A stretch of 45,820 nt of DNA, from contig ONIT01000007.1 in the NCBI GenBank assembly GCA_900317945.1, forward strand, positions 1 to 45,820, written 5' to 3'. Positions 7,877-16,882 of this stretch are shown piece after piece; position 1 is the stretch's first letter; each line of letters starts with the position of its first letter. The notes beneath the pieces were generated by a model. That model was given only the letters and a program-made list of their open reading frames with translations, searched no databases and was not told the DNA's origin. A program made the translations under genes and the position numbers. This DNA is from an uncultured Pseudomonadota bacterium (lineage in GTDB: Bacteria > Pseudomonadota > Gammaproteobacteria > Enterobacterales > Succinivibrionaceae).

Positions 7877-10636
7877 TTAGAAGATATCGTCAGTGCTGGG
7901 CGCGGTATCCCTTCTCTCTGAGCTGCCTGTGCTCCCGGGCGCAGTGTCGTCAGGTTGCTGCGAGCCGTCCGGAATGTCGAACTCAGAGCCGGTGTCGTCA
8001 GTGCTGAAGCTGTCGAAGAAGGAGTCCTCCTCAGTCTCATTGTCGAGAGGAGTGTAGATCTCGCCGGTATCGTCCTCAATATACTCAGTCCTGCCTCCGG
8101 CATCTGAGAGCTTGCCGTTCTGATCAACCTTCTGCAGGCTTACGTTTGAGGGGGCCGGAATGGGACTGTCCGGAGTTCCCTCCAGGACAGCTGCCATGAA
8201 CTCATTCCAGATAGGCTGCGCTGACTGGGCGCCGGCCTCATATCCTGCCCAGGAGTGGCCGAGCGGGGTATGGTCGTCAAAGCCGATGTACACGGAAGTC
8301 GCGATCTTGGAGTTGAAGCCGCTGAACCAGCAGTCCCTGGAGTCATTGGTGGTTCCGGTCTTGCCGTAGAGATCGTTTCGCTTCGGCATGTCCCTCTTGG
8401 CCCTCCAGCCGGTGCCGTGGAAGCCCGGGAGGCCGCGCTCGGCCGCACCGTAGATTACGGAGTGCATGGCCTGCGCGGTCAGGAAGGCATTGGCATGGCT
8501 GATGATCTGCTTGGCGCGCTTTGAGCCGGCGTAGGTCTCAGGCGGAGGCAGCTGCTCTGCCGGCTTCTTTTTCGCATCGGGGATCTCGCCGGGGAGGGGC
8601 TCGTTGTCATCGAGGCCGTCAGGGAGCTGGTAAAGGGCGTCGAGCCTCGGATCCCTCTCGCGCTTGTCGTCCTCGGTCCCCTGCGCGTCAGTGCAGCTTC
8701 TGCAGGCGACCTCAGGCTCTGCCTGATAGAGGATGTTGCCTTCCTCGTCCTCAATTCTCTCGACAAGGTAAGGGTTGATGAGGAAGCCGCCGTTTGCCAT
8801 CGCGGAGTAGCCGCGGAGGAGCTCAATCGGGGTAATGTCGATGGCGCCCAGGGCAAGTGTCGGATGCCTGTAGAGATCAGTAACCTTGAAGCCGAACCTC
8901 TCGACATGCTCCGCGACCTTGCTGAGTCCCACAGAGAGCAGCAGTCGGACTGACACCACGTTCTTGGAAAGCGCCAGCGCCTCGCGCAGGGGGATAGGTC
9001 CCGCGTAGGTGTTCGGGGAGTTCTTGGGCGACCAGATCTTGCCGCCGCCTGCGGGCAACGAGAGCGGGCTGTCGTTCACGATGGTTGCGAGGGTGAAGCC
9101 GTGGCGCAGGGCGGAAGAGTAGATGAAGGGCTTGAAGTTGGAGCCCGGCTGCCTGTGGGCCTGAGTCGCGCGGTTGAACTTCGAGGCGTCGTAGCTGTAG
9201 CCGCCTACCACCGCGACTATCTGACCGTCATCAGGGCGGAGCGAGATGAGGGCGGAGTTGATCTTCGGAAGCTGCGCCAGCATCAGCACCTTCCTGGGCT
9301 CTTCCTTCTTTCCGGCCTTCCCCTCAGGCACCTCGGTCTTCTCATAGACCCAGATGATGTCTCCGGCCGAGAGCACCTTGCCCGCGCTGTCAGGCGCAAC
9401 GCCCTGCCTGTTGTAGCTTATATAGGACCTTGCCCATTTGATGCCGTCCCAGCCAAGCGCTGCCTTTGAGCCGTCCTTCAGCATAATGGAGGCTTCCTTT
9501 CCGCTTACTTTAAGAACTGCGGCGGGGGAGAGGAGGCTGTAGGTCTTCATCTTCGAAAGATGTGCGGCGATCCTGCTCTCGTCCCATGGCGTTTCCTTTT
9601 TGCCCCAGAGCCTTACGACGTCGTCCTTACGGTAGCCATGGCGCCTGTCGTAGGCCATGACGCCGTTGAAGACCGCCATGTCGGCAGCGGCCTGCACCTT
9701 GCTGTCGATGGTGGTGTAGATCCTGAGCCCGCGGTTGTAGGCCTCCTCCTCGCCGAACTGCTCGAGGGCGAAGAGCCTTGCCATCTCGCTCGCGTATCCG
9801 GCGCTGAACTCGATTTTGGGTCCGTTGAAGCTTGCCGTGATCGGCTCGTCCCTTGCGGCGATGTACTGCTCATGGGTGATGTGCCCGAGCTCGAACATCT
9901 TGTCAAGGACAACATCCCTTCTCTGGCGGCTTTTGTCCGGATGTGAAATGGGGTTGTAGTCCGAGGGGCCTTTCGGCATGCCGGCAAGGATGGCCATCTC
10001 GCCGAGCGTGAGGTCCCTGAGCTCCTTGTTGAAGTAGAGGTGGGCGGCGGCCTTTACTCCGTACGCCTGGTGCCCCAGCCAGACCTTGTTGAGGTAAAGC
10101 TCAAGGATCTGCTTCTTGGTCAGGACCTTCTCTATATGTATGGCAATGAAGATTTCCTTAATCTTTCGCTCGACGGTTTTCTCATTGGAAAGGAAGAAGT
10201 TCCTCGCGACCTGCTGGGTGATGGTGCTGGCGCCCTGGCTTATCCTTCCGGAGTGGGCGATGGCCATGGCGGCTCTCGCTATGCTCTTGAGATCGAAGCC
10301 GCTGTGCTCGTAAAAGCGCTCATCCTCAATCGAGATAAAGGCCTTCTGCAGGAGATCCGGGATTTCGTCGATGGAGGCCGGCTCTCTCTTGATCTGCCCG
10401 AACACCCCGATGAGCTTGCCGTCAGATGAGTAGATCTGCAGCGGGGTCTCATACCTCACTTCTTTGAGCTTCTCCACATTGGGAAGCTCGTCCTCGACCT
10501 GCTGGTAATAGATGACTACTATGGTCGAGAATACGATGCCGGCAAGGGCAATAACCCAGGAGAGCCTGACGAGCCAGCGCATAATAAAGGAAAGACAGAG
10601 AAAAAAGAACTCAAAGAGACGCATTGTCTGAACCAT
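7877..10636 (-). CDS. mrcA: Penicillin-binding protein 1A (bifunctional transglycosylase/transpeptidase)
   Basis: About 919 residues from ATG 10636, or 915 from ATG 10624. Neither start has a clear SD, and upstream in-frame codons would add residues before the membrane anchor that look noncoding. Order: one N-terminal membrane segment, a glycosyltransferase domain (EDERFYEHSGFD, then QGASTITQQ), an OB-like insert, and a transpeptidase domain with SxxK in GSNFKPF, SxN in LSKN and KTGT in GKTGTTND. It polymerises and cross-links peptidoglycan in the periplasm. The last 90 or so residues are an acidic, low-complexity Asp/Glu/Ser/Thr tail absent from E. coli PBP1A. Divergent placement from pilM is the classical gammaproteobacterial arrangement. 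Confidence 0.95.
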   Translation of the reverse strand: MVQTMRLFEFFFLCLSFIMRWLVRLSWVIALAGIVFSTIVVIYYQQVEDELPNVEKLKEVRYETPLQIYSSDGKLIGVFGQIKREPASIDEIPDLLQKAFISIEDERFYEHSGFDLKSIARAAMAIAHSGRISQGASTITQQVARNFFLSNEKTVERKIKEIFIAIHIEKVLTKKQILELYLNKVWLGHQAYGVKAAAHLYFNKELRDLTLGEMAILAGMPKGPSDYNPISHPDKSRQRRDVVLDKMFELGHITHEQYIAARDEPITASFNGPKIEFSAGYASEMARLFALEQFGEEEAYNRGLRIYTTIDSKVQAAADMAVFNGVMAYDRRHGYRKDDVVRLWGKKETPWDESRIAAHLSKMKTYSLLSPAAVLKVSGKEASIMLKDGSKAALGWDGIKWARSYISYNRQGVAPDSAGKVLSAGDIIWVYEKTEVPEGKAGKKEEPRKVLMLAQLPKINSALISLRPDDGQIVAVVGGYSYDASKFNRATQAHRQPGSNFKPFIYSSALRHGFTLATIVNDSPLSLPAGGGKIWSPKNSPNTYAGPIPLREALALSKNVVSVRLLLSVGLSKVAEHVERFGFKVTDLYRHPTLALGAIDITPIELLRGYSAMANGGFLINPYLVERIEDEEGNILYQAEPEVACRSCTDAQGTEDDKRERDPRLDALYQLPDGLDDNEPLPGEIPDAKKKPAEQLPPPETYAGSKRAKQIISHANAFLTAQAMHSVIYGAAERGLPGFHGTGWRAKRDMPKRNDLYGKTGTTNDSRDCWFSGFNSKIATSVYIGFDDHTPLGHSWAGYEAGAQSAQPIWNEFMAAVLEGTPDSPIPAPSNVSLQKVDQNGKLSDAGGRTEYIEDDTGEIYTPLDNETEEDSFFDSFSTDDTGSEFDIPDGSQQPDDTAPGSTGSSERRDTAPSTDDIF

Positions 10637-11150
10637 TAGACGGATAAGGGAAATCCCCGGAGGGGAGGCATTCTCCTGACTGCAGAGAACAGCGCGGATT
10701 TTAGCATAAATAAGGAAAGGCTCCCCAGGGAGCAGGGCGGCGCGGCGGGGAGCAATTTTCCATCTGACGAGAATCTGTGGGTGATATACATTAGCTGATA
10801 CAGCAGATTGCTGCGTATTGATGAAGCATTCACTGTTATTCAGGCTGTTGCGGGACGGCAGTGGCAGCTGTATTCCCACTGCTCTTATACAGCGTCTTCT
10901 GTTTCCCACCGGCCTGATGATTTTCGGTTACTTTTCAAATTACGTGATCTGAATATAAGCAGATGGTTATTAAAAGTACTAAAATCCGCCTTAGTTTTCC
11001 TACTATAGGCAGTTAAGCTCTCCGGGATTTGTTACTTGTATCATATTCGGACGAAAAAATTGACGTCTGATTGTGGCGCATCCCGGGAAATGAATATAGT
11101 ATAGAATCAGGGAAATTTAGTTTTAAGTCACTAACAGCACGGATGCACTT
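10637..11150 (+). promoter_or_regulatory. Divergent mrcA/pilM intergenic region with candidate pilM promoter
   Basis: This 514-bp region has no gene I can support. For pilM, TTGTGG (11071-11076), 18 bases and TATAGT (11095-11100) form a plausible sigma-70 promoter about 50 bp before the start codon. TAGAAT (11102-11107) is another possible -10. A mrcA promoter must lie in the left part, but I could not pick one with confidence. Confidence 0.4.
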
Positions 11151-12821
11151 ATGTTTGGAAAAAAACAGGGTAAAACCTACCAGCTAATCGGCGTCGATTT
11201 TGGTAGCCAAACCATCAAGGCTGTTGCGATATCAGGCAGAAAAGGCTCTTTCCAGATTGATTCTGCCGTTGAGGTAGCGTGCCCCAAAGGCGCGGTAGTC
11301 AACGGGAAGATTCAGGACAAGGAGAGAGTTGAGCAGGCTCTGGCCCAGCTCAGCCGCAGTATCGCATCGCGAGGTAAGTATGTTGCAACGTCTGTCTCCG
11401 GAACTGATGTGGTTACCAGAACCATCACTCTGCCTAGGGACATCGACAGCGACAAGGAACTTGGTGATCAGGTACAGGCTCAGTCTGAACAGCTGATTCC
11501 GTTCCAGAATACTAGCATCGCTCTTGATTACGGTATTTTAGGTCCCAATAACAGTGATTCGGACCAGAATGATGTTCTCGTTACTGCAGCCCGCGGAGAG
11601 AGCGTTCTTGACCGCAGTGAGGTCATGGCGCAGTGCGGCTACGAGGTCAAGGTTGTCGACGTAGGCTACTACGCGCTTGCCCGTGCTGTAATGGCACTGG
11701 TTCCCAAGCTGAACCCTGATCCGTCAGGAGCAAATCTCCCGCCTACCGCAGCAATCGTTGACTTCGGTGCCTCAGAGACCGACATCGTCTTCCTCGAGAA
11801 TGGAAGAATTACTTCTACCAAGTCAATTCCGACACTGTCCGGTGCTGTTTACGACAAGAGAATAGCAGCCAAGACCGGCTATCCTGCAGCAGAGGCTGAG
11901 AGAGCGAAGACACAGTCCCGTCTGCCTCCTGAGGTTGAGGAGGACGTTACCAAGCCGTACCTCGCCTCCATCACCAAGCAGATCGGCCAGGCAGTAAGGA
12001 TTCAGCAGAGCAAGGTCCAGCTTTTCGTGCTGACCGGCGGGTCCTGCCTTATTCCCGGTCTGCAGCAGGCATTCATTGAGAACCTCAAGGTTGAGACCAT
12101 CGTTCCTGATCCGTTCGACCTCAACCCGAAGCTGAGAACCGAGTACGTCCAGCACGGCGCGAAGTACATGACCGCCCTCGGACTTGCACTCAGAAGCTTC
12201 GACAACGACTCTCCCAACATCAACCTGATTGACTGGAGAGCTGAGGAGGCCAAGCAGAGGACCAAGAGCTTCTGGGTTATTGCCGGAATCATGGCCTGCG
12301 TCGGCGCAGCCATTGACGTTGGCGTCTGGACTTTCCTTGACGCTCAGATTTCCAACCAGAACGAGAGAAACGGCTACCTCACCTCTCAGATCAGCCTCCT
12401 TCAGGACAAGATCAACGAGATTGAGAAGCTCAAGAAGGAAAGAGACGAGATGATCAACCGCATGAAGCTCATTGAGCAGCTGCAGCAGAGCCGCAGCACT
12501 GTGGTCAACATCTTCAGCGATTTCCCGACCCTCGTTGCCAACGGCATCTACCTTGACAAGATCGATTTCGACGGCATCAAGATTTCTGTTGAAGGTCTTA
12601 CCGAGACTCTCGCCCGAGTATCTGAGATGTACCGCAACATTGATATCGAGAGCAAGGGCCGCTACGGAAACGTTCAGATTTCCTCAATCAGCGAGGACAA
12701 GGAGAACGACTCCAAGTCAACCATGACCCTGAGCAAGTTCGGTCTTTCCTTTGTTTCTAACGCAATGGTCGAGGCTCAGAAGAGTCTTGAGAAGAAGAAT
12801 AAGAAGGGAGGCCGCAGGTAA
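11151..12821 (+). CDS. PilM-PilN fusion protein of the type IV pilus alignment complex
   Basis: An uninterrupted 556-residue reading frame. Residues 1 to about 350 are PilM, a cytoplasmic actin-like ATPase fold (IGVDFGSQTIKAVAIS near 12-27, VDFGASETDIVFLENG, LTGGSCLIPGLQQAF). Residues from about 356 are PilN: INLIDW at 357-362 corresponds to PilN's N-terminal INLLPW motif. Then come basic residues, a membrane segment (about 373-394), a coiled coil and a periplasmic ferredoxin-like domain (YLDKIDFDGIKISVEG). In other bacteria these are two genes, and PilM binds that PilN motif, so the fusion links a known pair. No separate pilN follows. Topology is consistent: PilM stays cytoplasmic. pilO overlaps by one base (TAATG). 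Confidence 0.9.
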   Translation: MFGKKQGKTYQLIGVDFGSQTIKAVAISGRKGSFQIDSAVEVACPKGAVVNGKIQDKERVEQALAQLSRSIASRGKYVATSVSGTDVVTRTITLPRDIDSDKELGDQVQAQSEQLIPFQNTSIALDYGILGPNNSDSDQNDVLVTAARGESVLDRSEVMAQCGYEVKVVDVGYYALARAVMALVPKLNPDPSGANLPPTAAIVDFGASETDIVFLENGRITSTKSIPTLSGAVYDKRIAAKTGYPAAEAERAKTQSRLPPEVEEDVTKPYLASITKQIGQAVRIQQSKVQLFVLTGGSCLIPGLQQAFIENLKVETIVPDPFDLNPKLRTEYVQHGAKYMTALGLALRSFDNDSPNINLIDWRAEEAKQRTKSFWVIAGIMACVGAAIDVGVWTFLDAQISNQNERNGYLTSQISLLQDKINEIEKLKKERDEMINRMKLIEQLQQSRSTVVNIFSDFPTLVANGIYLDKIDFDGIKISVEGLTETLARVSEMYRNIDIESKGRYGNVQISSISEDKENDSKSTMTLSKFGLSFVSNAMVEAQKSLEKKNKKGGRR

Positions 12822-13489
12822 TGAATCTCAGTGAGCTTAATTTCCGCGATCCGGGCAGCCTGCCTGGCAGCGTGAAGTTCGTGGTCTGTGTGATTATAGT
12901 CGTCATAGTCTGCGTCCTTGGCTACGTGTTCGAATTCTCCGAACAGTATGAGCGGCTTGACGGACTGCAGCAGGAGGAACTCAACCTCAAGGCTGACTAC
13001 GAGAAGAAGGCGATGGAAGCCGCCAGCCTGGAAGACTACCGCGCACAGAACAGAAAGCTTCAGAGCCAGCTCAAGAAGCAGCTCCAGCAGCTTCCTAACA
13101 CCGACGACATTGCAACCCTCCTTGATGATGTCAGCTTCAGGGCTATGGATCATGGCCTGAAGATTGAGGTAATCAAGTGGGACAAGGAGCAGAAGCTCGA
13201 TGACTACACTGTTCTTCCTATGGAGATCAAGGTTATCGGCGAGTATGCCCAGCTCGGAAAATTTGTCGAGGAAATTGGTAAGATCAAGCGAATCGTGGCA
13301 ATCACCAAGTTTGACCTGACCCACGCCAACGGCAAAGGCGGCGTAGCGCAGCCAGACAAGACCGGTGTTCTGCCCAAGGACAGCGATCAGCTTGCAATGC
13401 ACATGGTCGCAAAGACTTACCGTTACAACCAGCCGGTTGACGACAATAAGAAACCAGCCAACAATAACAAGGCCGGGGGTGCAAGATGA
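12821..13489 (+). CDS. pilO: Type IV pilus inner-membrane protein PilO
   Basis: A 222-residue bitopic protein with a short cytoplasmic N-terminus (LNFRDPGSLPGSVK), one membrane segment (about residues 20-39), a coiled coil (about 45-100) and a periplasmic ferredoxin-like domain (GLKIEVIKWDKE to IVAITKFDL). PilO pairs with PilN in the inner-membrane alignment complex linking the pilus motor to PilP and PilQ. Its start codon overlaps the pilMN stop and its stop overlaps pilP (ATGA), so the genes are translationally coupled. The C-terminal 45 residues are Lys/Asn-rich and probably disordered. Confidence 0.93.
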   Translation: MNLSELNFRDPGSLPGSVKFVVCVIIVVIVCVLGYVFEFSEQYERLDGLQQEELNLKADYEKKAMEAASLEDYRAQNRKLQSQLKKQLQQLPNTDDIATLLDDVSFRAMDHGLKIEVIKWDKEQKLDDYTVLPMEIKVIGEYAQLGKFVEEIGKIKRIVAITKFDLTHANGKGGVAQPDKTGVLPKDSDQLAMHMVAKTYRYNQPVDDNKKPANNNKAGGAR

Positions 13490-14058
13490 ACGGAATGAAG
13501 ATGCGTAAACTGTCAGTTCTCGTCGCATCATGCGTATCCGCAGCTCTGCTTACGGCTTGCGGCGGAACGGAAGACCTGCAGCAGTTTGTTGTCGAGGTCG
13601 GAAACAGGCCTCATCCTCAGATTCCTGAGCTGCCTGTAGTGAACGACTATGTGCCTGCGTCCTTTACTCCGGCATCTGATCGCTCGCCGTTCGTAAGGCC
13701 CCGTGCGGAGCTTCCTCAGATTACTCAGAGCTTCCACGAGGAAGGATGCGATGACATTACCGCCCTTGTTTCAAGGACGGTCAAGGACTCGCTCGAGCAT
13801 TACTCTCTTGACAATCTGATCATGAAGGGCACATACCGCGATGGTGCCGGACAGCTGTGGGGCATTGTCCAGGTAGGCGCTCATTCAGTCCAGAACCAGA
13901 AGGTCAAGGTAGGCAGCTATATGGGTCTCAACATGGGACGCGTAACTGCTATAACACCTGAGGCTATTCAACTTGACGAGTACGTTCAGGAAAAGCCGGG
14001 CTGTTACAAGAAGAAGAGCACTAAGATTGAACTTAATGTGGCAGACAAGCGGAATTAG
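13486..14058 (+). CDS. pilP: Type IV pilus lipoprotein PilP
   Basis: A 190-residue inner-membrane lipoprotein with an N-terminal signal and the lipobox LTAC, modified Cys at residue 25. A disordered, proline-rich linker (about 30-80) binds PilN/PilO in characterised systems. The C-terminal beta domain (about 105-180, with YRDGAGQLWGIVQVG and VKVGSYMGLNMGRV) contacts the PilQ secretin. It overlaps pilO by four bases and is followed by pilQ after 15 bases. Assignment rests on the lipobox, size and gene order. Confidence 0.93.
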   Translation: MNGMKMRKLSVLVASCVSAALLTACGGTEDLQQFVVEVGNRPHPQIPELPVVNDYVPASFTPASDRSPFVRPRAELPQITQSFHEEGCDDITALVSRTVKDSLEHYSLDNLIMKGTYRDGAGQLWGIVQVGAHSVQNQKVKVGSYMGLNMGRVTAITPEAIQLDEYVQEKPGCYKKKSTKIELNVADKRN

Positions 14059-14073
14059 CAAGCAGGAATTACT

Positions 14074-16203
14074 ATGAAATTTCACAAATCCAAAATAGGT
14101 CTTATCGTTGCTGTTGCAACACTTGCTGGTGCTTGTGTACCGGCTGAGGCGGCAAAGCTTCAGAACGTTAAGATCAATACCAGCTACGCAAACCAGATCA
14201 GTCTTGACTTTGTCTTTGACGGTCAGGTTGGCAACTATACCGACAAGCTCAGATATCACCCGGACGAGCTCGTTCTCGAGATCCCGGACTCTGAGTCAGG
14301 GCTTGCCCGCAACACTGTTGACGTGCTGCGCCATGGCGTGAAGAAGATTGACGTCGCAAACCTCGGCGACAACCTCCTCATCAACGTCGGCCTCGAGGAG
14401 CTCAAGCCTTACCAGATTTCCCAGCAGGGCAACACCCTCAAGGTTATGGTAGGCGAGAGCGGCAAGGTTACCGCTGCCAAGATGAATGCTGCACCCAGCG
14501 TTCTTCCTTCTGCAGCCGGCGCATCATCCTCTATCAATACCGTTACCAAGGTTGACTTCCAGAAGCACGGCTCAGAGGGCGGCGTTGTAGCAGTCTCCCT
14601 CGAAAACAACTCCGCAGCAGTTGACGTTCATCCGCGCGGGAACCACCTCATCGCGACTTTCCACTCGACTGATGTCCAGGCTAACCAGCTCACCAGCATG
14701 GATCTCTCCGACTTCGGCACTCCGCTTAAGAAGGTAAGAGTAACCCGTGAGGGCGGCAACGCAATCGTTGACATCACCTATGACGGCAAGGTTGACTACA
14801 AGTACACCCAGAACGGCCGCCAGGTTGTCATCAGCGTCAACAAGCAGGTTGTTAAGCAGGAAGAGCTGCCCAAGTACACCGGAAAGCCTATCTCCCTCAA
14901 CTTCCAGGAGATTTCCATCCGCTCCGTACTGCAGATCCTGGCTGACTTCAACAACTTTAACCTTGTTACCACCGACTCTGTAACCGGAAACATCACCCTC
15001 CGCCTTGACAATGTGCCCTGGGAGCAGGCCCTTGAGACCGTTCTCCGCGTAAAGGGTCTCGACAAGCGCCTTGAGGGAAACATCCTCCTCGTCGCCAAGG
15101 CTGAGGAGCTTGCAAACCTTGAGAAGACCAAGCTTGAGGGCAAGAAGAAGGTTGAGGAGCTTGCTCCGCTGACCACAGAGTTCATCCAGGTCAACTACGC
15201 AAAGGCCTCTGACCTTGCTACCCTTATCGGCGGACTTTCCCACCGTGTTGCTACCACCAACGACGGCCCGAACAATGAGGCTGCAAACCAGTCCATCCTC
15301 TCGCCGCGCGGCTCTGTAGCAGTTGATGCAAGAACCAACACCCTCATCGTCAAGGACCTTCCTGACAACGTTGACCGCATAATCGACCTCGTCGAGCGTC
15401 TCGATGTTCCTGTCAAGCAGGTTCAGATTGAGGCAAGAATCGTCTCCATCAACAACGCCTCTACCGACGAGCTCGGAATCAACTGGTCCTATTCCCGCAC
15501 CAGCGGCGCAAGCGCGAGTCAGGGCTTCTCCCCGACTTCGAACACACTCCCAGCCGACGGCAAAGGCGATGGTAAGGATCCGTACGGCAACTTCGCAAGC
15601 ACCGGACACTATTCTGCTCATGTGAACACCGCACTGCCTATCGCAACTCAGGGTATCGGCATCGAGATCGGCAAGTGGTTCGGCGATGACCTGCTTGACA
15701 TGTACCTCTCCGCACTCGAGACCGAGTCCAAGGGCGAGATCATCTCCTCACCGCGCGTAACTACCTCCAACCAGAAGGCAGCCAAGATCCAGCAGGGTAC
15801 CGAGATTCCGACCAACGTAAGCACCTCCTCCGGCGCAACCTCAGTTGACTGGAAGGAAGCAGTTCTCGGACTCGAGGTTACTCCTCAGATCACTCCGGAC
15901 AACTCCATCATCCTCGACCTGAAGGTAACTCAGGACACCCCGGGTGATACCGTTGCAACCGGTACCGGCACTGCCCAGGAAATCAACACCAAGAGAGTTG
16001 AGACCCAGGTTCTGGTCGGAAACGGCGAGACCATCGTACTCGGCGGCATTTACCAGCAGCAGATCACCAAGTCCGTCAGCAAGGTGCCTATCCTCGGCGA
16101 TATTCCTTATCTCGGACGTCTCTTCAAGTACACCCGCGACGACAGCCGCCGCCAGGAACTCCTGATCTTCGTAACTCCGAAGATTGTTGAGATTAAGCGC
16201 TGA
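14074..16203 (+). CDS. pilQ: Type IV pilus secretin PilQ
   Basis: A 709-residue outer-membrane secretin. Domains in order: signal peptide (to about residue 26, AEA), two AMIN domains that bind peptidoglycan (about 30-125 and 165-260), an STN/N0 domain (ISLNFQEISIRSVLQILADF near 272-291), a secretin N1 domain (about 370-450), and the C-terminal secretin channel (EIISSPRVTTSNQKAA, then VPILGDIPYLGRLFK near 672-686). It forms the gated pore through which the pilus exits. It is the last gene of the pilMN-O-P-Q operon, ended by a strong terminator. Confidence 0.97.
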   Translation: MKFHKSKIGLIVAVATLAGACVPAEAAKLQNVKINTSYANQISLDFVFDGQVGNYTDKLRYHPDELVLEIPDSESGLARNTVDVLRHGVKKIDVANLGDNLLINVGLEELKPYQISQQGNTLKVMVGESGKVTAAKMNAAPSVLPSAAGASSSINTVTKVDFQKHGSEGGVVAVSLENNSAAVDVHPRGNHLIATFHSTDVQANQLTSMDLSDFGTPLKKVRVTREGGNAIVDITYDGKVDYKYTQNGRQVVISVNKQVVKQEELPKYTGKPISLNFQEISIRSVLQILADFNNFNLVTTDSVTGNITLRLDNVPWEQALETVLRVKGLDKRLEGNILLVAKAEELANLEKTKLEGKKKVEELAPLTTEFIQVNYAKASDLATLIGGLSHRVATTNDGPNNEAANQSILSPRGSVAVDARTNTLIVKDLPDNVDRIIDLVERLDVPVKQVQIEARIVSINNASTDELGINWSYSRTSGASASQGFSPTSNTLPADGKGDGKDPYGNFASTGHYSAHVNTALPIATQGIGIEIGKWFGDDLLDMYLSALETESKGEIISSPRVTTSNQKAAKIQQGTEIPTNVSTSSGATSVDWKEAVLGLEVTPQITPDNSIILDLKVTQDTPGDTVATGTGTAQEINTKRVETQVLVGNGETIVLGGIYQQQITKSVSKVPILGDIPYLGRLFKYTRDDSRRQELLIFVTPKIVEIKR

Positions 16204-16229
16204 TAATTTACCGGCGTGGTTTTACATAG

Positions 16230-16251
16230 GGGGGCTTCGGCCCCCTTTTTT
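16230..16251 (+). terminator. Terminator of the pilMNOPQ operon
   Basis: GGGGGC (16230-16235), a TTCG tetraloop and GCCCCC (16240-16245) are followed by six T. This is a textbook intrinsic terminator 27 bp after pilQ, so aroK has its own promoter. Confidence 0.95.
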
Positions 16252-16310
16252 CATTTCTTCCCATCAGCATTTTCCTTATTTCAGACACCTCTTCATTCCT
16301 TTCTTATTTT

Positions 16311-16340
16311 TTGTGATTCAGCGCTCGTTTAGCTTATAAT
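16311..16340 (+). promoter_or_regulatory. Sigma-70 promoter of aroK-aroB-damX
   Basis: TTGTGA (16311-16316), an 18-base spacer and a perfect TATAAT (16335-16340) lie 23 bp before the aroK ATG, with GGAG at 16353-16356 as SD. The site sits in an AT-rich gap directly after the pilQ terminator. Confidence 0.7.
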
Positions 16341-16363
16341 GCTCAAATAAATCGGAGTGTTTT

Positions 16364-16882
16364 ATGCGTGAAAACAGCGTTATTGTCCTGATCGGGCCCA
16401 TGGGGGCCGGCAAGAGCACAGTCGGCAGGATACTAGCCTCGATTCTGGGCAAGCAGTTCCTTGACTCGGATGAGCAGATCGAGAAGAACGCCGGCGCGTC
16501 TATTCCGTATATTTTTGAGGCTGAGGGAGAGAAGGGCTTCCGCGCAAGGGAGGAGAGCACCATTAGGGATCTCATCTCCGGAGAAGGAATTGTCCTGGCA
16601 ACAGGCGGCGGGGCAGTACTCTCAGCCAATACCAGAAAGCTCCTCAAGCGCGACTGCTTCGTGGTCTTCCTTGAGACCTCGGTCGGGGAGCAGGCCCAGA
16701 GAACCTCAAAGAGCGACAACCGGCCCCTTCTCAGGGGGCAGGACAGGGCTGAGGTTCTGGGCTCAATTTATGAGAAGCGCAAGCCCCTCTATGAGGAGTG
16801 CGCCGACTGCAGGATACTGACTGACGGTCATTCTCCCAGGGAGATAGCGGCCTTCATCGCGAAGGAATTTCGGAGAGTCTGA
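16364..16882 (+). CDS. aroK: Shikimate kinase
   Basis: A 172-residue cytoplasmic kinase that phosphorylates shikimate to shikimate 3-phosphate in chorismate synthesis. Visible motifs are Walker A GPMGAGKST (residues 10-18), the shikimate-binding LDSD (34-37), and TGGGAVL near residue 80. Length matches the family (about 173). The lid region FLETSVGEQAQRTSKSDNRPLL also fits. The next gene, aroB, starts on the last base of its stop codon (TGATG), so the two are coupled, as in other gammaproteobacteria. Confidence 0.96.
   Translation: MRENSVIVLIGPMGAGKSTVGRILASILGKQFLDSDEQIEKNAGASIPYIFEAEGEKGFRAREESTIRDLISGEGIVLATGGGAVLSANTRKLLKRDCFVVFLETSVGEQAQRTSKSDNRPLLRGQDRAEVLGSIYEKRKPLYEECADCRILTDGHSPREIAAFIAKEFRRV

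Noticed and set aside
10808..11008. 66-residue plus-strand frame in the mrcA/pilM gap
   Set aside because: It has no SD, composition like noncoding AT-rich DNA, and no recognisable feature.
14572..15621. 349-residue antisense frame over pilQ
   Set aside because: The composition (Val/Leu/Asp/Gly-rich) is the usual reverse-complement image of the secretin codons. There is no promoter or SD.
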